NCBI GenBank assembly: GCA_934757275.1
Contig: CAKVLN010000007.1
Coordinates: forward strand, 1 to 64,000
Length of the DNA: 64,000 nt
From: an uncultured Candidatus Melainabacteria bacterium
GTDB lineage: Bacteria; Cyanobacteriota; Vampirovibrionia; Gastranaerophilales; Gastranaerophilaceae
Direction: 5' to 3'
Under the pieces are notes generated by a model. It saw only the letters and a list, made by a program, of their open reading frames with translations. It made no database searches and had not been told where the DNA came from. A program made the position numbers and the translations under genes. Positions 61,659-64,000 of the stretch are shown one piece after another (the stretch's first letter is position 1; each line of letters begins with the position of its first letter).

Positions 61659-63114
61659 TAATATCAACTCCTATCATAACTTTGATTTGGTTCAAGATAT
61701 CATCAATATTTTTATCTAATTCAGCTCGTTTTTCTTGGTATTTTTGCAGAAGCTCCATTGGTGGCAGAATTTCTTCTTCCTCATAAGGATAGCCACACAA
61801 ATCAAGGTTGTAGTTCCTTTCTTGGATTTCTTGAATGGAATATTTTTTAGCTTTGTCAAAGCCGTCAATAGAGATTTCTTTTTTGTTATTCCACCATTCT
61901 ACAACTTCTTTGAAATGTTCTTTTTTCATTGGTTTTGTTTTAGAAAAGTTCTTATACCCCTCCGGCATATCTAGTCTATAAAACCAAGTTTCTTTAGTTG
62001 GCTCGCCTTTGGTGAAGAATAAAAGGTTTGTGTTAATTGATGTGTATGGTGCAAAAACACTTTTTGGAAGTCTTATGATTGTATGTAAATTACATTCTTG
62101 CATAAGTTTTTCTTTTATCCTTGTTTTTACACCTTCTCCAAATAATGCTCCGTCAGGAAGAACTATTCCTACTCTGCCTTGAGGTTTTAGCTTTGCAATA
62201 ATGTAGAGCAAGAACAAATCTGCTGTTTCTTTTGTTCTATAAGCTGATGGAAAGTTTGTTTCAATTCCGTCTTCTTCTGTTCCGCCAAAAGGAGGGTTTG
62301 TAACAATACAATTTACTCTATCAGCAGGTGAAATATTATTAATCGGTTTTGATAGAGTATTATCTCTTTTAATATTTATTGGAGTATCGATTCCGTGCAA
62401 AATCATATTTGTTGTACATAACTGATGCGGAAGAGGTTTCTTTTCTATTCCAAATACAGAGTTATTCAGAATTTCACCTTCTTTTGTTGTATCTGTTTGT
62501 TTTTTCAAGTGTTCTATTGCACAAGCAAGAAAGCCTCCTGTACCACAAGCAGGGTCTAGGACAGTTTCACCAAGTTTTGGGTCAACCATATCTACAATAA
62601 ATTGAGTTACTGCTCTTGGAGTGTAGTATTCACCAGCATTACCTGCAGATTGAAGGCTTTGCAATAGTTGTTCATAAATATCATTGAAAAGGTGTCTATC
62701 TTCACTTGAATTAAAGTCAATTTCATTAATTTTATTGATAACTTGTCTTAGCAATGTGCCTGATTTCATATAGTTATAAGTATCTTGAAAAATGTTTTTT
62801 ATAATCAAGGCTTGTTTATTTGAATCATTATCAAGATTTTGTAGGTACGGAAACAGGTCATTATTGATAAAATCGATTAAATCATCGCCTGTTAAGCCTT
62901 CATCATCTTGAGCCCAATTTTGCCAACGATATTTTTCATCAAGTGGTGATTTGTAATCATCTTTCATGACCTCTGCTTCGTCTTCTTTATCAGCAAAGAT
63001 TTTTAAAAACAGCATCCAAACGATTTGCGACAGTCTTTGTGCGTCACCGTCAACGCCTGTATCTTTTCGCATTATGTCTTGTATTGATTTTATTACACTT
63101 GATATATTTGGCAT
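61651..63114 (-). CDS. hsdM: Type I restriction-modification methyltransferase subunit HsdM
   Basis: 487 aa N6-adenine methyltransferase. The N-terminal helical domain (residues 1-140) is followed by the SAM motif VLDPACGTGGFLACAIEHL and the catalytic NPPFGG (CIVTNPPFGG), with the usual KPQGRVGIVLPDG after it. It methylates the host target with two HsdM and one HsdS. The stop overlaps the membrane-protein gene by eight bases. The gene upstream ends 11 bases before its start. Confidence 0.95.
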   Translation of the reverse strand: MPNISSVIKSIQDIMRKDTGVDGDAQRLSQIVWMLFLKIFADKEDEAEVMKDDYKSPLDEKYRWQNWAQDDEGLTGDDLIDFINNDLFPYLQNLDNDSNKQALIIKNIFQDTYNYMKSGTLLRQVINKINEIDFNSSEDRHLFNDIYEQLLQSLQSAGNAGEYYTPRAVTQFIVDMVDPKLGETVLDPACGTGGFLACAIEHLKKQTDTTKEGEILNNSVFGIEKKPLPHQLCTTNMILHGIDTPINIKRDNTLSKPINNISPADRVNCIVTNPPFGGTEEDGIETNFPSAYRTKETADLFLLYIIAKLKPQGRVGIVLPDGALFGEGVKTRIKEKLMQECNLHTIIRLPKSVFAPYTSINTNLLFFTKGEPTKETWFYRLDMPEGYKNFSKTKPMKKEHFKEVVEWWNNKKEISIDGFDKAKKYSIQEIQERNYNLDLCGYPYEEEEILPPMELLQKYQEKRAELDKNIDDILNQIKVMIGVDING

Positions 63115-63125
63115 TTAGTTATCCT

Positions 63126-63905
63126 CTATGATTTTTTTAAAATTTGTTGAACATCGTCATAACTATAATGTTCTATATATAACAAATTTTCTTTTATATA
63201 ATCATTCATTCTTAATTTTAATTTTGAAATAATATCGTCTATTTTCGTTTTGTCTAGTTTGGTAAAATCAGCTAATAATAAAATTAAGCAAGCATTTCTA
63301 TTATTAGCTTTATTATAAACTTTTATAGCTTCAATTTGTCTCTTAATAAACTTTTCAACTTCTATACTACATTTTGTCATTTTTAATTCGATAAAACATT
63401 CTGCATTATATTCTTTAAAATAGGCATCAAAACGCACTTTATTTTTATATCCATCTAATCCAGAATAAACAATATCCTGAGGCTTTAAATCAATATCATT
63501 AGGATTTTTATATTTAAGAAAATGTTTTAAAATGAGTTTTTCATCTTGCTCATTAAAATATTGTGACGAATTATCATTATTTTTTATATCATTAATATTA
63601 TTTGTTGAATCTTGTCTTTCTGCTACATAATGATTATGTATTTCTGTTTTGTTAGAAATGACTGATACCTGTTTAAATAAAAGATTTTGTTGTTTTTCAA
63701 TAAAATCTAGTTTTTTAGATAATTCTAAAAAAGTTCCTATTTTTATCACTTCAAATTTATTAAGTAAGGATATAAAAATTGGAACACTTAAACAAAAACA
63801 TATAAAATACATATTATATTGTTCTAAATAAATCTTTCCTTTAAATACTAATAAAGCTAAAGCTATTACAAATAAAGAATAAATAACATATAAAAATTTT
63901 AACAT
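63126..63905 (-). CDS. Membrane-anchored nuclease-like protein between hsdR and hsdM
   Basis: 259 aa from ATG 63905, which overlaps the hsdR stop (TGATG). Two N-terminal membrane helices (about residues 2-20 and 30-48) precede a coiled linker. The C-terminal domain shows VRFDAYFKEYNAECFIELKM, which fits the D...ExK core of PD-(D/E)xK nucleases. It is absent from standard hsdRMS operons. It could be an effector that acts when restriction fails, but this is inference. Confidence 0.5.
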   Translation of the reverse strand: MLKFLYVIYSLFVIALALLVFKGKIYLEQYNMYFICFCLSVPIFISLLNKFEVIKIGTFLELSKKLDFIEKQQNLLFKQVSVISNKTEIHNHYVAERQDSTNNINDIKNNDNSSQYFNEQDEKLILKHFLKYKNPNDIDLKPQDIVYSGLDGYKNKVRFDAYFKEYNAECFIELKMTKCSIEVEKFIKRQIEAIKVYNKANNRNACLILLLADFTKLDKTKIDDIISKLKLRMNDYIKENLLYIEHYSYDDVQQILKKS

Positions 63906-64000
63906 CAAGCTACCTCGTTATCATTAAAGAGTTCTTTTTCAAGTTCTTTTATTGCTTCTTCATACTTGGTTTTTCCACCAAATTCTTTGATGATTTCTAC
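63905..64000 (-). CDS. hsdR: Type I restriction subunit HsdR, C-terminal fragment
   Basis: Only the last 31 codons are inside the window, ending KELEKELFNDNEVA before TGA. The identification rests on the position upstream of hsdM and hsdS and is not proved by the fragment itself. The gene continues past the right edge. The order hsdR, nuclease-like gene, hsdM, membrane gene, hsdS fits one transcript. Confidence 0.55.
   Translation of the reverse strand, partial: VEIIKEFGGKTKYEEAIKELEKELFNDNEVA

Overview
The window is AT-rich chromosomal DNA from a bacterium with an outer membrane (lpxA) that uses both Shine-Dalgarno and apparently leaderless starts. The gene set points to an uncultured gut Vampirovibrionia/Melainabacteria lineage (Gastranaerophilales). 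The clues are a GGGtGRT protein beside an Fe-S scaffold, a Na+-pumping oxaloacetate decarboxylase operon, a lone FliI/SctN-type export ATPase, a calpain-like protease, and several lineage-specific proteins whose N-termini look like 'M-x-I-x-x-(I/V)...(N/S)F-K'. This assignment is inferred from gene content; no rRNA gene is present.

Positions 1-43,475 are mostly core genome. In order: gatA; a cell-wall cluster murC-murB-ddl-ftsQ followed by hemW; polA; ruvB and a YibE/F-like membrane protein; exported and membrane orphans; a uridine-kinase-like gene, an O-methyltransferase and a beta-propeller protein; dnaJ-grpE; lpxA; the export ATPase; an FAD dehydrogenase; metK preceded by a pseudoknot that pairs with its ribosome-binding site; a ribbon-helix-helix regulator with an inverted-repeat operator; a PurD-like protein with an eroded metal site; class II aldolase; the GGGtGRT/Fe-S pair; a calpain-like protease next to an EF-hand protein; the birA-oadG-oadA-oadB operon; and a glycosyltransferase with a cysteine-rich tail. 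Small dispersed hairpin repeats lie between genes. One of them supplies the ribosome-binding site of an exported protein.

A tRNA-Ile(GAT) gene at 43,692-43,765 marks the change to accessory DNA that continues to the right edge. First comes a frameshifted antitoxin gene. Next is a four-gene operon (44,563-51,775) encoding an AAA+ ATPase, a subtilisin-like S8 protease, a TPR-FRG protein and a TPR-CHAT (caspase-like) protease. This is the best candidate for an undescribed defence or signalling system, and it is flanked by two copies of a MITE-like repeat. It is followed by a Mu/Tn7-type transposition module (DDE transposase, ATPase, an integrase N-domain orphan, a terminase-like HTH protein), an Mrr-type restriction enzyme with a partner of unknown function, small overlapping genes, an Abi-alpha-like (DUF4393) protein, and a type I restriction-modification operon with two unusual inserted genes. 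That operon runs off the right edge inside hsdR.

All assignments come from reading motifs, gene order and local sequence; no database search was run.
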